From contig NZ_LJCO01000107.1 in the NCBI RefSeq assembly GCF_001399675.1, positions 1 to 64,000 on the forward strand: a stretch of DNA of 64,000 bases. Reading direction: 5' to 3'. Shown one piece after another: positions 8,543 to 17,187 of this stretch. Positions within the stretch are counted from its first letter, which is position 1; the number at the start of each line of letters is the position of its first letter. This DNA is from Paenalicyclobacillus ferrooxydans. Its GTDB lineage: Bacteria > Bacillota > Bacilli > Alicyclobacillales > Alicyclobacillaceae. The translations under genes were made by a program, and so were the position numbers. Under the pieces are notes generated by a model. It saw only the letters and a list, made by a program, of their open reading frames with translations. It was not told where the DNA came from and searched no databases.

Positions 8543-8731
8543 TCAGCCCTCTTCTTCCTTTAGCTCCTGAACAGGGGCGTTAACCACCGTTCCATCTTGG
8601 TAGTGACCCTTCACATAGCCATTCATCTCAAACACTTTATCGAGATGTATGGAATGTCCGCGAAACATGACAGGAATAATGCTTGGTGATGCGATAATGT
8701 CTTTTGCTCGTTGAATGTCTATCGTAAGCAC
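8543..8731 (-). CDS. sspH: Small acid-soluble spore protein, H type
   Basis: A 62-aa frame with the H-type SASP pattern: DIQRAKDIIASPSIIPVMF near the N-terminus, a hydrophobic centre and NAPVQELKEEEG at the end, where the family has a V-V-L-E acidic tail. These minor proteins are made in the forespore and stored in the spore core. The frame can begin at GTG 8731, but AAGGGG then lies right against it; family members start M-D-x-x-R-A, which would place the start at the ATA codon two codons after the GTG, at a normal distance from AAGGGGTG. That would be a rare start codon. Its presence supports a sporulating host. Confidence 0.7.
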   Translation of the reverse strand: MLTIDIQRAKDIIASPSIIPVMFRGHSIHLDKVFEMNGYVKGHYQDGTVVNAPVQELKEEEG

Positions 8732-8805
8732 CCCTTAACCGTGAAATGACTACTTATATCAAGGATGCTTAAAAACAAAGGAAGTATGCAGGAACACGAA
8801 ATGTC

Positions 8806-9468
8806 TCAACCAGTTTCCTTGGCCGATTTTCGTCTTCGAGAGGGCTTTATTTTGTACTCCGCGACGGTTCCGAGAACAGGTATATTCAAGAACTTAGACA
8901 GATCTGCTTCAGTCTTAATCCTCATATCAAGATATTCTCGGACAAAAGCGATGCCAAGTGCCAAAATGAGCCCAATCGCGGACGACATAACAATGGTCTT
9001 TTTCGAACTCTTGAACGTCGGAGGAGCAGTGCTGCTTGCTGGATTGATGATGCGCGCACTGGGGAGTTGAAAGACGCTTCCTTGATCAACCAAGGTTTGT
9101 GCAACGTCATTGGCCACGACGGCAGCAAACTGCTGATTGGGGCCAGTGGACGTAATGTAAATCAAGTTTCCACTGCTGTTGGCCTGAATCAAACTACCAA
9201 TTTCTGAGGGGACCAAACTTAGTGTTGGGAATTGCTGAACCACAGCTTGGTCGAACGCCTGGCTTGTCACAATTGCAGACAAAGTCGTTGAGTCCAATCC
9301 GGAGGTTGGCGATGCGGACGAGGTAGTAAGCATGGTCGCCGTGGCCAAGTAGGTTGGCCTTTCCGATTTGTGTGCGTAGTAATACGTCACCGCACCTGCA
9401 ATAAGCGGCATAAGGAGAACTAGCCAAACGCTTCGCCGGATAATTCTCCAATACTCCCGAAGTTCCAT
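8806..9468 (-). CDS. Wzz-type chain-length/kinase-activator protein (EpsA/YveK/CapA-like)
   Basis: ATG 9468 follows AGGAGGCATCACTT. The 220-aa protein has the Wzz layout: a short cytosolic start (MELREYWRIIRRS), membrane helix ~14-31, an extracellular helical domain, and a second membrane helix ~163-180 preceded by Pro-rich sequence (NPASSTAPP). The cytosolic tail KTEADLSKFLNIPVLGTVAEY is typical of Gram-positive modulators that activate a separate tyrosine kinase. Together with the CpsD-like protein encoded just upstream (33-bp gap) it would control polymer length and export. The pair is transcribed away from the main glycosyltransferase series, in the reverse order of epsA-epsB. Confidence 0.88.
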   Translation of the reverse strand: MELREYWRIIRRSVWLVLLMPLIAGAVTYYYAHKSERPTYLATATMLTTSSASPTSGLDSTTLSAIVTSQAFDQAVVQQFPTLSLVPSEIGSLIQANSSGNLIYITSTGPNQQFAAVVANDVAQTLVDQGSVFQLPSARIINPASSTAPPTFKSSKKTIVMSSAIGLILALGIAFVREYLDMRIKTEADLSKFLNIPVLGTVAEYKIKPSRRRKSAKETG

Positions 9469-9500
9469 AAGTGATGCCTCCTGTCGTTAGTCAGCTACAG

Positions 9501-10178
9501 TTAGATATCGCTTGAACCATAATAATAGGAATGGTCGTTTTCAAAAGAACCGCGGTTCAGAATACCTCCGATAATGGTTCCATTGACTTTGTGGAGTTCT
9601 TTCAACGCTCGTTGAGCAACCAGACGATTGGTAGTTCTTCCGTCAACCACGAAAACGATGCCGTCTACATTCCTGCTCAACACCAATGGGTCGCTTACAG
9701 GAAGGACAGGCGGGGCATCAAAAACCACCAAGTCGTATTTGGACTTTAACCTATTCACCAGAGAAGTGAACGCTAAGCTGGATAGGAGGCTCGGAGAGTT
9801 GAGTCCGACGGCCCCGCTGGGCAACACGTGTAACCCTGGAATTTCAGTCGGGACAATCACGTCTTGAGCGTCACATCCCTGTCGAAGGACCTTAGTAAGT
9901 CCTTCTTCATTCGCAACCCCAAATCGTTGGGCAAGTTGTGGGTGGCGCAAGTCGGTGTCTACAAGAAGCACCCGCTTAGAAGCTTGAGTCGCAACGATGG
10001 CAAGGTTTGCGGCTGTTGACGTTTTTCCTTCTCCTGGGTGCGCACTTGTGACCATGATGCTCTTGACGTTTATGGACAGCAACTCGATATTGGTAAGTAT
10101 GCTTCTATACGATTCTGCATAAGAGGACTCCGGGTGCGTTTGGGAGATTGGCCAAGCTCGAGATGTCTTAACAGGCAA
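9501..10178 (-). CDS. CpsD/EpsB-type tyrosine-protein kinase
   Basis: BY-kinase with Walker A (TSAHPGEGKTSTAANLA), Walker A' (RVLLVDTDLRHP), Walker B (DLVVFDAPPVLPVSDP) and a C-terminal tyrosine cluster (SYYYGSSDI), the autophosphorylation tail. It phosphorylates itself and sugar enzymes when activated by the Wzz-like membrane partner. The frame is open to a GTG at 10187, but GGAGTGA then overlaps the start; the in-frame TTG at 10178 sits at a normal distance and is chosen. A perfect SinR-type palindrome lies 11-26 bp upstream of 10187, so kinase and adaptor probably share control with the rest of the locus. Confidence 0.88.
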   Translation of the reverse strand: MPVKTSRAWPISQTHPESSYAESYRSILTNIELLSINVKSIMVTSAHPGEGKTSTAANLAIVATQASKRVLLVDTDLRHPQLAQRFGVANEEGLTKVLRQGCDAQDVIVPTEIPGLHVLPSGAVGLNSPSLLSSLAFTSLVNRLKSKYDLVVFDAPPVLPVSDPLVLSRNVDGIVFVVDGRTTNRLVAQRALKELHKVNGTIIGGILNRGSFENDHSYYYGSSDI

Positions 10179-10197
10179 ATCATTCACTCCGATCTAT

Positions 10198-10226
10198 GTT
10201 CTTTATAAAGAACAACGGTTATTATA
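10198..10226 (-). promoter_or_regulatory. SinR-type operator and -10 box upstream of the Wzz/CpsD pair
   Basis: The fully symmetric GTTCTTTATAAAGAAC lies at 10198-10213. On the minus strand a TATAAT (10226-10221) precedes it by 7 bp, so the operator would cover the transcription start; the -35 box is unclear. The same 7-bp arrangement occurs at 63344-63372. Confidence 0.7.
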
Positions 10227-10507
10227 GTACTTGTAAATGCTGGCCAAGTCAATGTTCAATATTGAAAACGAGCTAAAAGGGAAAGTTCTTGCGAGGCAGT
10301 GATTTGCGATCCGTTTGTCTGCTATAATTGTACACAATAACGCACGATAATACTACCTACTAGGTTTAGGAATTCTGTCTGTAAGTAAAGCCAGACGAAC
10401 CCTTTCATTGAGTTTGGCTGATTTAGACGGATTTCCGGCAGTAAAAGTAATCAACAATGGTGCACAGTCGGTCTGGTTGACGTGTGCCAACAATAATCGG
10501 ATGTGTT

Positions 10508-10523
10508 GTGCTTAAATAAGAAC
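10508..10523 (+). promoter_or_regulatory. Imperfect SinR-type operator in the 5' leader of the 10560 gene
   Basis: GTGCTTAAATAAGAAC, one base off a perfect GTTC-N8-GAAC and with the same centre as the operator at 63357. A TATAAT at 10323-10328 is a candidate -10 box further upstream, without a clear -35. Confidence 0.45.
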
Positions 10524-10559
10524 AAATCTGGTATTCCGTGTTTCAGGGAGGGCGACTCG

Positions 10560-11753
10560 TTGAGAGTTCTGGCAACAGGTATGGAATGGTTTCATGAAAA
10601 TCCAGGGGGATTACCCCGCTATTTCGCAGACTACTTAGACGCGTGGCGTCGTCATGATGGCGATTTTAAAGCGGTTGTTCAGGTACGAAACCGCGCAACA
10701 CTCCAAGACCTGCCGACGGACGTACGTGGAGTGTACTCAGAGCAAACAGATACCTTATCGATACGTCGACTGTGGAAAACAGAGATTGGGGCAGAATTAG
10801 GGCAGGGAAAGTATGATGTTTGGAATCCTCACTTTGCGTATTACGCGTGGGGGGCCATGAGTCACCCGGCCTTGCGTGATATGCCAGTCGTGACTCATTT
10901 CCATGGTCCCTGGGCTTATGAATCCGCTGTAGAGTACAGCGGTGTCCTCAAGCAAGTTCGATTTATGCTGCAGAAGAATATCGAGAGGCGCGTTTACCGA
11001 CAGAGTGACCGCTTTATTGTGCTCAGTGAATCATTCAAACAAATCCTGATTGACAACTACCATGTGCCTCCTCGTCAGATTCATGTCATTCCAGGAGGAG
11101 TGGATGTTGACAAATTTCACCCGGTGACCGACAGAGAGAAAGTTCGTTTTGAACTGGGGTTGCCAACACATCGAACCGTTTTAGTCTGTGTTCGCAGATT
11201 AGCACGTCGAATGGGTTTAGAAAGGCTCATTCAAGCGGTGTCTAGTTTAGCGAAGGACTTTTCAGAGATACTTCTGGTGGTTGTTGGTACGGGAGAACTG
11301 GCAAGCGAGCTGAGAAGGTTGGTTGATGAGTTGCATCTTGAGAAACATGTCATATTTGCCGGGCGTGTTTCAGATGACAATCTCACGAAATATTATCAGG
11401 CTGCCAATTTCTCTGTTGTACCAAGTATATCGTTCGAGGGGTTTGGTTTGGTTACGACGGAATCACTGGCGTGCGGGACGCCGGTTGTTGGCACGCGTGT
11501 CGGCGGAACCCAGGAAATTCTCCAGGGATTGAGCCCAAATCTCTTGGTTTCTGGCACAGAAATTTCAGACCTCGTCGAAGGTCTCGGAACAGTTTTGAGT
11601 CATCCATCGGAGATGCCTGGGCCAGAGCGATGCCGGGAATATGTCTTAGAAAATTACACGTGGGATGTCATTATTCCACAAATCCAAAGCGTGTTTCATT
11701 CAGCTATTGGAGTATCTGCCAAACAGATGGCGTACGTTGCTGCCGAGAGGTAG
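10560..11753 (+). CDS. Family 4 glycosyltransferase (GT-B)
   Basis: Best start is TTG 10560 after CAGGGAGGG; the frame is open from 10503 without a ribosome site. The 397-aa protein has an N-terminal acceptor domain (METF-free; GMEWFHENPGGLPRYFADYL) and a C-terminal GT1-type nucleotide-sugar domain with VCVRRLARRMGLERLI, VVGTGELASEL and the retaining EX7E motif in SFEGFGLVTTESLACGTPVV. These are cytosolic enzymes that add sugars to lipid-linked intermediates. It begins the main plus-strand series after the divergent Wzz/CpsD pair and carries a weak SinR-type operator in its leader. Sugar specificity unknown. Confidence 0.85.
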   Translation: MRVLATGMEWFHENPGGLPRYFADYLDAWRRHDGDFKAVVQVRNRATLQDLPTDVRGVYSEQTDTLSIRRLWKTEIGAELGQGKYDVWNPHFAYYAWGAMSHPALRDMPVVTHFHGPWAYESAVEYSGVLKQVRFMLQKNIERRVYRQSDRFIVLSESFKQILIDNYHVPPRQIHVIPGGVDVDKFHPVTDREKVRFELGLPTHRTVLVCVRRLARRMGLERLIQAVSSLAKDFSEILLVVVGTGELASELRRLVDELHLEKHVIFAGRVSDDNLTKYYQAANFSVVPSISFEGFGLVTTESLACGTPVVGTRVGGTQEILQGLSPNLLVSGTEISDLVEGLGTVLSHPSEMPGPERCREYVLENYTWDVIIPQIQSVFHSAIGVSAKQMAYVAAER

Positions 11754-11831
11754 AGCTACGCGGGTTTGTTGGGCTCGAGTCCGAGGAGTTGGGTGCTCCG
11801 GCTGCTTGTGAGTAAGAAAGGAGGTTCACGA

Positions 11832-13022
11832 ATGAGTATGAGAAAAACAATTGTGCTTGTTGCTAATGATGTTGGCGGAGTCGGCGGCATGGAGAAGCAC
11901 CTTGAAGAGATGATTCACCGCATGAAACGTGATTACGAGGTCGTTGTGGTCGCTTCGACATTGCGCCTAAAGGATAAGGAAGGGGTGCGGTTTGTCCGCG
12001 TACCTGCACCTCATCGACCTTTTCCGCTGATGACGCTCGTTTTCTCTATCTATGCGTCAATTCGTGTGTGGTTGTTAGGGAAGAACGTCATCGTCCATAC
12101 CACCGGTGCCATCTTGCTGACGAAGGCCGACGTATCTACTGTCCACTTTTGTCACGCGGGGTGGCAACAGGCCGTTGGCGACAGCCACAGTTTTCCTTCC
12201 CGGTTGCACAGGATAAACCATCTGATTGGGATGAAAATCAAATTATGGATGGAAAAATTAAATTACCGACCAGAACAGACCAAGTACCTCATTCCGGTAT
12301 CGCAGCGTGTCGGCCAGGAGCTTGCGGATTTCTACCCATATCCAGATGGCAAGGTTAAGGTTGTACCGAATGGTGTAGACGTGGACCGATTCTATCCGGC
12401 CACCCAGATGGAGAAGAGAAAACTGAGACTGCAACATGGTATGCCTGGTAGTGGAATGTACCTGATTTTTGTCGGCGGGGATTGGGAGCGAAAAGGACTT
12501 CGATTCATGCTTGAGGCATTTAATGATCTCGCTCCCTCCCACCCAACTCTCCATGCTTTAATTGTTGGTTCCGGAGATGTGGATGGATTCTCCCAATCCG
12601 TTCGAGAGATTTACAGAAACCGTGTTCACTTTGTTGGTAGGCAAAGCAACCCTGAAATTTGGTACCGGATGAGTGACATCTTTGTTTTTCCATCTAACTA
12701 TGAAGCCTGTTCTCTCGCCGTGTTAGAGGCTGGGGCAAGTGGCTTAGCCATGGTTGTCGCGAATGTGGGAGGGGCGGAAGATGTGATTGAGCACGGGATT
12801 ACGGGGTACTTTGTGGAGCGAGATAAAGACAATATTACACGAACCCTGCAACGTATACTTGGCTCTCCGGACGAAGTAAAACGGTTGGGAAAAGCCATCC
12901 GAACCCGTATTGAGGCTTACACCTGGGATAAAACGTACCGATCGTTTGCTGCACTGTATAAAGAAATTACCGATAGTGAAACGAGAAACTTGAGTGATAA
13001 TCCACTGCTCAGCAGGGGTTGA
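11832..13022 (+). CDS. Family 4 glycosyltransferase
   Basis: ATG 11832 follows AGAAAGGAGGTTCACGA, a strong site; the longer frame from 11766 is not needed. The 396-aa GT-B protein begins RKTIVLVANDVGGVGGMEKHL, with the glycine-rich loop and GGMEKH common in GT4 enzymes, and has FVGGDWERKGLRFML plus the EX7E motif as NYEACSLAVLEAGASGLAMV. The residues around C-S-L differ a little from the usual FGLV. It lies 79 bp after the previous transferase and overlaps the start region of the next by a few bases, so the three form an operon. Acts in the cytosol on the growing repeat unit. Confidence 0.85.
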   Translation: MSMRKTIVLVANDVGGVGGMEKHLEEMIHRMKRDYEVVVVASTLRLKDKEGVRFVRVPAPHRPFPLMTLVFSIYASIRVWLLGKNVIVHTTGAILLTKADVSTVHFCHAGWQQAVGDSHSFPSRLHRINHLIGMKIKLWMEKLNYRPEQTKYLIPVSQRVGQELADFYPYPDGKVKVVPNGVDVDRFYPATQMEKRKLRLQHGMPGSGMYLIFVGGDWERKGLRFMLEAFNDLAPSHPTLHALIVGSGDVDGFSQSVREIYRNRVHFVGRQSNPEIWYRMSDIFVFPSNYEACSLAVLEAGASGLAMVVANVGGAEDVIEHGITGYFVERDKDNITRTLQRILGSPDEVKRLGKAIRTRIEAYTWDKTYRSFAALYKEITDSETRNLSDNPLLSRG

Positions 13023-13042
13023 TGGGTTGGGAGGAAACGCAC

Positions 13043-14188
13043 GTGCCAGAGACTGCAATGTCCATGGATGCAGCGGTTAAACCACACAGAAAAAAGGTAC
13101 TCGGTTTTGCGACTCAAGGAAGCCAAAGTAACGATGCTGTGCGTCTGTCGATGTTACTGAGTACCACTGGAGTGGAGATGTATCCGTTCGAGAAGTCACG
13201 AAGAATGCAGTCATTCCGTAAGTTGCTAAAGCATTTAAAGACTTCTCGCCCAGACCTCGTCGTGATGGAAGGGACCGGAATTGCTGGAGGGCTCGCTGTA
13301 ATTTTGGCCAGAGTACTCTTTGGTACTCGCTACGTAGTGAGCAGCGGGGATGCGGTCGGTCCGTTCGTTCGTATGTTTCACCCAGTCATTGGGATTCTGT
13401 TTGCCGCATACGAGCGAATCCTGTATCGCCTGGGGGCGGGGTTTATTGGTTGGACTCCGTATTTAACGGGCCGGGCATTGACATTTGGTTGTCGGCGAGC
13501 CATGACAGCACCCGGATGGGCACCTTTCGTGAGAACATCACAGGAGATGAACCAAGCACGAGAGACGGTTCGTCAAAGACTTGGAATCTCGGATGATACC
13601 ATTGTATTTGGCATTGTCGGCTCATTAGACTGGAACGAAAGGGTTGGTTACTGTTACGGGGCAGAACTTGTACGGGCCATTTTAAAGATCTCCCGTCCTG
13701 ACGTGGCCATACTTGTGGTAGGAGAAGGTGATGGCAGGCATCTCCTCGAAGAAATGGCTGGTGATAGTCTCAACCAACAGGTGTTCTGCGTCGGGCGAGT
13801 GGCTCGTGACGAGGTTCCCAATTATCTTGCTGCAATGGATGTAGCCAGCTTGCCACAGTCTGTTGATGGGGTCGGAAACTTTCGCTATACCACAAAGATC
13901 AGTGAATATACTGCGGCTAAACTGCCCATTGTAACTGGTCAACTGCCGATGGCGTATGACTTACCGATAGAATGGTTCTGGCGTATTTCTGGAGCGTCCC
14001 CTTGGAATGAACGATACATTCAATCTCTTGCAGATTTCATGAATCACGTGACCCAAGATGACATTGCCAGAAAGCGACAAAAGATGAGAGATGGCGAGTT
14101 CTTTCATAAAGAGGGGCAGATTCACAGCACAGGTGAATTTATTGCCAACCTGTTGGACGAAATAGAGGTTGATCGACAAAATAGTTGA
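13043..14188 (+). CDS. GT4-like glycosyltransferase, divergent
   Basis: The frame opens at 13019, overlapping the previous stop, but GGGAGGAAACGCAC places the start best at GTG 13043 (381 aa). It has a GT-B C-terminal half (FGIVGSLDWNERVGYCYG, AILVVGEGDGRHLLEEMAG, VFCVGRVARDEVPNYLAAMD), yet the EX7E segment is replaced by VDGVGNFRYTTKISEYTAAKLP, where only the K-x-x-E-Y part is kept. Such divergent members often act on unusual acceptors. The N-terminal half is weakly conserved. Translation is probably coupled to the preceding gene. A SinR-type promoter for the next gene follows immediately. Confidence 0.75.
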   Translation: MPETAMSMDAAVKPHRKKVLGFATQGSQSNDAVRLSMLLSTTGVEMYPFEKSRRMQSFRKLLKHLKTSRPDLVVMEGTGIAGGLAVILARVLFGTRYVVSSGDAVGPFVRMFHPVIGILFAAYERILYRLGAGFIGWTPYLTGRALTFGCRRAMTAPGWAPFVRTSQEMNQARETVRQRLGISDDTIVFGIVGSLDWNERVGYCYGAELVRAILKISRPDVAILVVGEGDGRHLLEEMAGDSLNQQVFCVGRVARDEVPNYLAAMDVASLPQSVDGVGNFRYTTKISEYTAAKLPIVTGQLPMAYDLPIEWFWRISGASPWNERYIQSLADFMNHVTQDDIARKRQKMRDGEFFHKEGQIHSTGEFIANLLDEIEVDRQNS

Positions 14189-14220
14189 TTTCGTACTGCG
14201 TTGTTCTTTATAATGAACAA
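14185..14220 (+). promoter_or_regulatory. SigA promoter with perfect 20-bp SinR-type operator
   Basis: TTGATT (14185-14190), 18-bp spacer, TATAAT (14209-14214). The -10 box is embedded in TTGTTCTTTATAATGAACAA (14201-14220). Drives the polymerase gene at 14278. Confidence 0.85.
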
Positions 14221-14277
14221 TAAGGAACGGAATATCGGCTTAGAACTCGCGTTGTTTCAGTTTTAGGGGGCTAAGTA

Positions 14278-15720
14278 TTGCTGTTAAGAATTCGGTATCC
14301 AGTTGGTTTAAAGACGGTTTTTCTTAAAGTGACTCTTGTCGCTATAACCATCGGAATGAGCCTGTACGTTGGACACTCGGTGTTACACCCGGCAAGCATC
14401 CGCACCCTCCTTGGGCTGACAATGCTGTTTTTGACACTCGCCATTAGCATCACACGGCCAAACGCAAGCATCATTCTTGTGATGGTGTACCTTCCGCTGC
14501 TTGGCTTGATTCGCCGAATTCTGATTCCTATTGCTGGATGGGGCTCCTTCGATCCGCTCGTACTCGTGGGTCCCTCTGTGGCGCTTCTGACCGGATCATA
14601 TTGGTTTTACCGATACCTGTTCCTGCGTGAACCGCTACTCAACGACACTCCAGTATTCAAACTGGTTCGGTGGATGGTGCTCATTGACTGTGTGGAAATC
14701 GTGAATCCCAGGCAAGGAAGCCCCATGGTCGGTATCATGGCCATCATCTTCTACGTAGCACCATTGTTTTGGATGGTGACAGCGCGTACGGTGATGACAG
14801 AGCGAGCGATGAAGGTAATTATTCACACCGTGTTTGTGATGGGTATTGTCGCAGCACTCTATGGCCTGAAGCAAACATATTACGGTTTCTATCCATTTGA
14901 GAATGACTGGATTGCTATCGTAAAGATTACCGCCCTGCACGTGGGCAACCAGTACCGTGCACTGTCGACGACGGATAATCCGCAAGAGTATGCAGAATTT
15001 TTGGCTCAGTCTATCTGCGTGGGGTGGTTATATGTGCTCCGTGGAAATCTGCTCGCAAAAATCTATGGATTAGTGGGCGCCTCTGTGATTGGATGGGCAT
15101 TATTTATGGAGTCTGCACGTGGACCCCTTATCTTGGCGGCTGTTGCAATTGCTGTGCTAACAGTCATGTCCGGAAAGACACCGCAAATTAAAGTGATTTT
15201 GGGCATAGTTGTATCCCTTGTATTGGTTGGTGTGCTCGTCAAAATAAATCATATGCATTCGACTAGTAATGCACTGGTAGAACACCAGATTGCGGGTATC
15301 ACTGGGCAAAATTCAACGTTGAGTGGTCACATTTCTACATCATTTGCAGGGATATGGAGAGGAGCCAAGTCTGTCATTGGCTACGGACTTGGAAGTACCA
15401 CGACTGCTGCGAGTAAATTTTCTTCTGCGAATACGGGAACAGAAGCAGACTTTAGCAATATGTTTGTTTCTGACGGTTTGGCTGGTGGTATCATCTACCT
15501 TATTTTGATGGTGCGCATGTTGATATTGGCGTTTAGAGTTGCTCTGACGCGCTCCTTAATTGGCTTGTTTGGGCTTGGGGTGCTGCTTGCGACATTTGAA
15601 CAATGGATTAACGGAGAACTCTACGTGACGGCTACTGTAGTGTGGATTGCTGTTGGGTACTTGGACAGGGTAAACGCAGACCAGCGCTATGCTGGGCCAT
15701 TGACAGCGAACTCTGGATGA
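14278..15720 (+). CDS. O-antigen polymerase/ligase-like membrane protein (Wzy-type)
   Basis: TTG 14278 follows TTTTAGGGGGCTAAG. The 480-aa protein has about 10-12 membrane helices and one large extracytoplasmic stretch around residues 210-240. The motif GWALFMESARGPLIL is characteristic of the Wzy_C/O-antigen ligase family, where the Arg of SARG sits in the active region. It would polymerise lipid-linked repeat units on the outer face of the membrane after Wzx flipping. It has its own SinR-type promoter and is followed after 43 bp by an acyltransferase gene. Ligase activity is unlikely in a Gram-positive; polymerase is the better call. Confidence 0.8.
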   Translation: MLLRIRYPVGLKTVFLKVTLVAITIGMSLYVGHSVLHPASIRTLLGLTMLFLTLAISITRPNASIILVMVYLPLLGLIRRILIPIAGWGSFDPLVLVGPSVALLTGSYWFYRYLFLREPLLNDTPVFKLVRWMVLIDCVEIVNPRQGSPMVGIMAIIFYVAPLFWMVTARTVMTERAMKVIIHTVFVMGIVAALYGLKQTYYGFYPFENDWIAIVKITALHVGNQYRALSTTDNPQEYAEFLAQSICVGWLYVLRGNLLAKIYGLVGASVIGWALFMESARGPLILAAVAIAVLTVMSGKTPQIKVILGIVVSLVLVGVLVKINHMHSTSNALVEHQIAGITGQNSTLSGHISTSFAGIWRGAKSVIGYGLGSTTTAASKFSSANTGTEADFSNMFVSDGLAGGIIYLILMVRMLILAFRVALTRSLIGLFGLGVLLATFEQWINGELYVTATVVWIAVGYLDRVNADQRYAGPLTANSG

Positions 15721-15763
15721 GTAAGGTGTCCATAAATGTGCTTAGTCAAAAGGAGGTGCGTGC

Positions 15764-16951
15764 GTGCGGATTATGACGTTAAACCGTTCAAGTCAGGCGT
15801 CTGCATGGTTTGACTTACTTAGGTGGTTTGCCGCGTTGTATGTCGTGGTTTTTCATTTGAGACCGGTTTTGTTCGTGGGCAGCAGTGCTCTTACGGCCCA
15901 TCAGTTCGGTGCCAAGTTGGTGTATGGACTGACTAGCCTTGGCTATCAGTTTGTCATGCTCTTTTTCGTCCTCAGTGGTTTTTTAATTGGATCCAGTGTT
16001 CTTAAAAGGGTACAGAATGGGACGTGGAGCTGGTCAGATTATTTGCTACAGAGATTGACAAGGCTATGGATTGTGCTTCTGCCAGCTTTGGTGCTCGCCT
16101 GGATATGGGCCAGAGTGGAGGTCGGGATTTTTCATGACAATAATTACTTCGTCTCCACAACCAATTTACACACCTTCGTTGGAAACCTGCTATTTTTGCA
16201 AGGAGTTTTCGTTCCAAACTTTTCGCAAAACCTTCCGTTGTGGAGTCTAACCTATGAATTTTGGTATTATATGATGTTCCCCTGCGTCATCTTGATGATT
16301 CGTTCAAAGAACTGGAAAAACAGATTGCTATATGGTTTGGTATTGATGCTGATGATTGGCATGGTAGGAAAATCTATTGTGCTATACTTTGCTATTTGGT
16401 TGTTGGGCGTGTGTATTGCAGTACTGCCGACGCCAAAGTCTGCGTCGAAATCGACAATGGTTGTTTCGCTCAGTCTCTTAAGTTTCATTGTGGCACCGGT
16501 CGCACTGCTTTTTGGAAAGATCTATATCACAAAGTACCACGTCGCCAACTTTGATATGGTGCGCTCGTTTCCAGCTGATTTTGTCGTCGCGGCCGTTTTT
16601 GCCGCTATATTGTATCTGGTGTTTCATCTATCGAATAGTCGCATCGCATCGCCTGGTTTTAAGCATACTTCCGTATCTCTTGCTGGATTTTCGTACACCT
16701 TGTACCTCACACACTATCCAATTATAAACCTCCTGAGGGTCGCAGTTGGGAACGGTACCTGGGGCGTGTGGCATCCTACACTTGTGAACTTGGCTACTGC
16801 GCTCGCAATTCTGGTAGGAATCTTATTCTACGCATGGTTGATTGCACAGCTGACTGAGGCACGGACTACTCAGTTTCGGGATGCGACCAAACTTATGATT
16901 CGCTCAGGATATCGTGCGGCTAGAAGATTTGCTTCCATGGAAATCCGCTAA
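15764..16951 (+). CDS. Acyltransferase 3 family membrane protein (OafA-like)
   Basis: GTG 15764 follows AAAAGGAGGTGCGTGC. The 395-aa protein has about ten hydrophobic helices and the acyltransferase-3 hallmarks: FDLLRWFAALYVVVFHLRP at the start with the catalytic-type His, FFVLSGFLIG, and LPLWSLTYEFWYYMMFP, the S-x-x-x-E-x-x-Y motif. These proteins move acetyl or other acyl groups across the membrane to sugars. It probably decorates the exopolysaccharide repeat unit. It lies 43 bp after the polymerase gene and shares its promoter. Confidence 0.9.
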   Translation: MRIMTLNRSSQASAWFDLLRWFAALYVVVFHLRPVLFVGSSALTAHQFGAKLVYGLTSLGYQFVMLFFVLSGFLIGSSVLKRVQNGTWSWSDYLLQRLTRLWIVLLPALVLAWIWARVEVGIFHDNNYFVSTTNLHTFVGNLLFLQGVFVPNFSQNLPLWSLTYEFWYYMMFPCVILMIRSKNWKNRLLYGLVLMLMIGMVGKSIVLYFAIWLLGVCIAVLPTPKSASKSTMVVSLSLLSFIVAPVALLFGKIYITKYHVANFDMVRSFPADFVVAAVFAAILYLVFHLSNSRIASPGFKHTSVSLAGFSYTLYLTHYPIINLLRVAVGNGTWGVWHPTLVNLATALAILVGILFYAWLIAQLTEARTTQFRDATKLMIRSGYRAARRFASMEIR

Positions 16952-17057
16952 ATAGTAGGTTATTTAACCGATAGAACCTCGGCGCTGCAACGCCTGTGCG
17001 CAATTATGAAAGTAGCTAATACCAATAGTTTGTTCAGTCACTGTTTTGCACTAAATT

Positions 17058-17073
17058 GTTCTTGATAGAGAAA
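17058..17073 (+). promoter_or_regulatory. Weak SinR-type operator upstream of the 17188 gene
   Basis: GTTCTTGATAGAGAAA matches the palindrome except for a few bases in the centre and right arm. A possible promoter is TTGTTC (17030-17035), 16 bp, TAAATT (17052-17057), directly before it. Confidence 0.3.
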
Positions 17074-17187
17074 AATTTAGGATATGATGTCGTCGACGAA
17101 CATACTCATTATCATGTTGATGGGAGAGTTTGGTGGGGGAGCAGCGTTAGATGCTGGAACAGGATTATTGTTGAGGGAGAGGCACAG

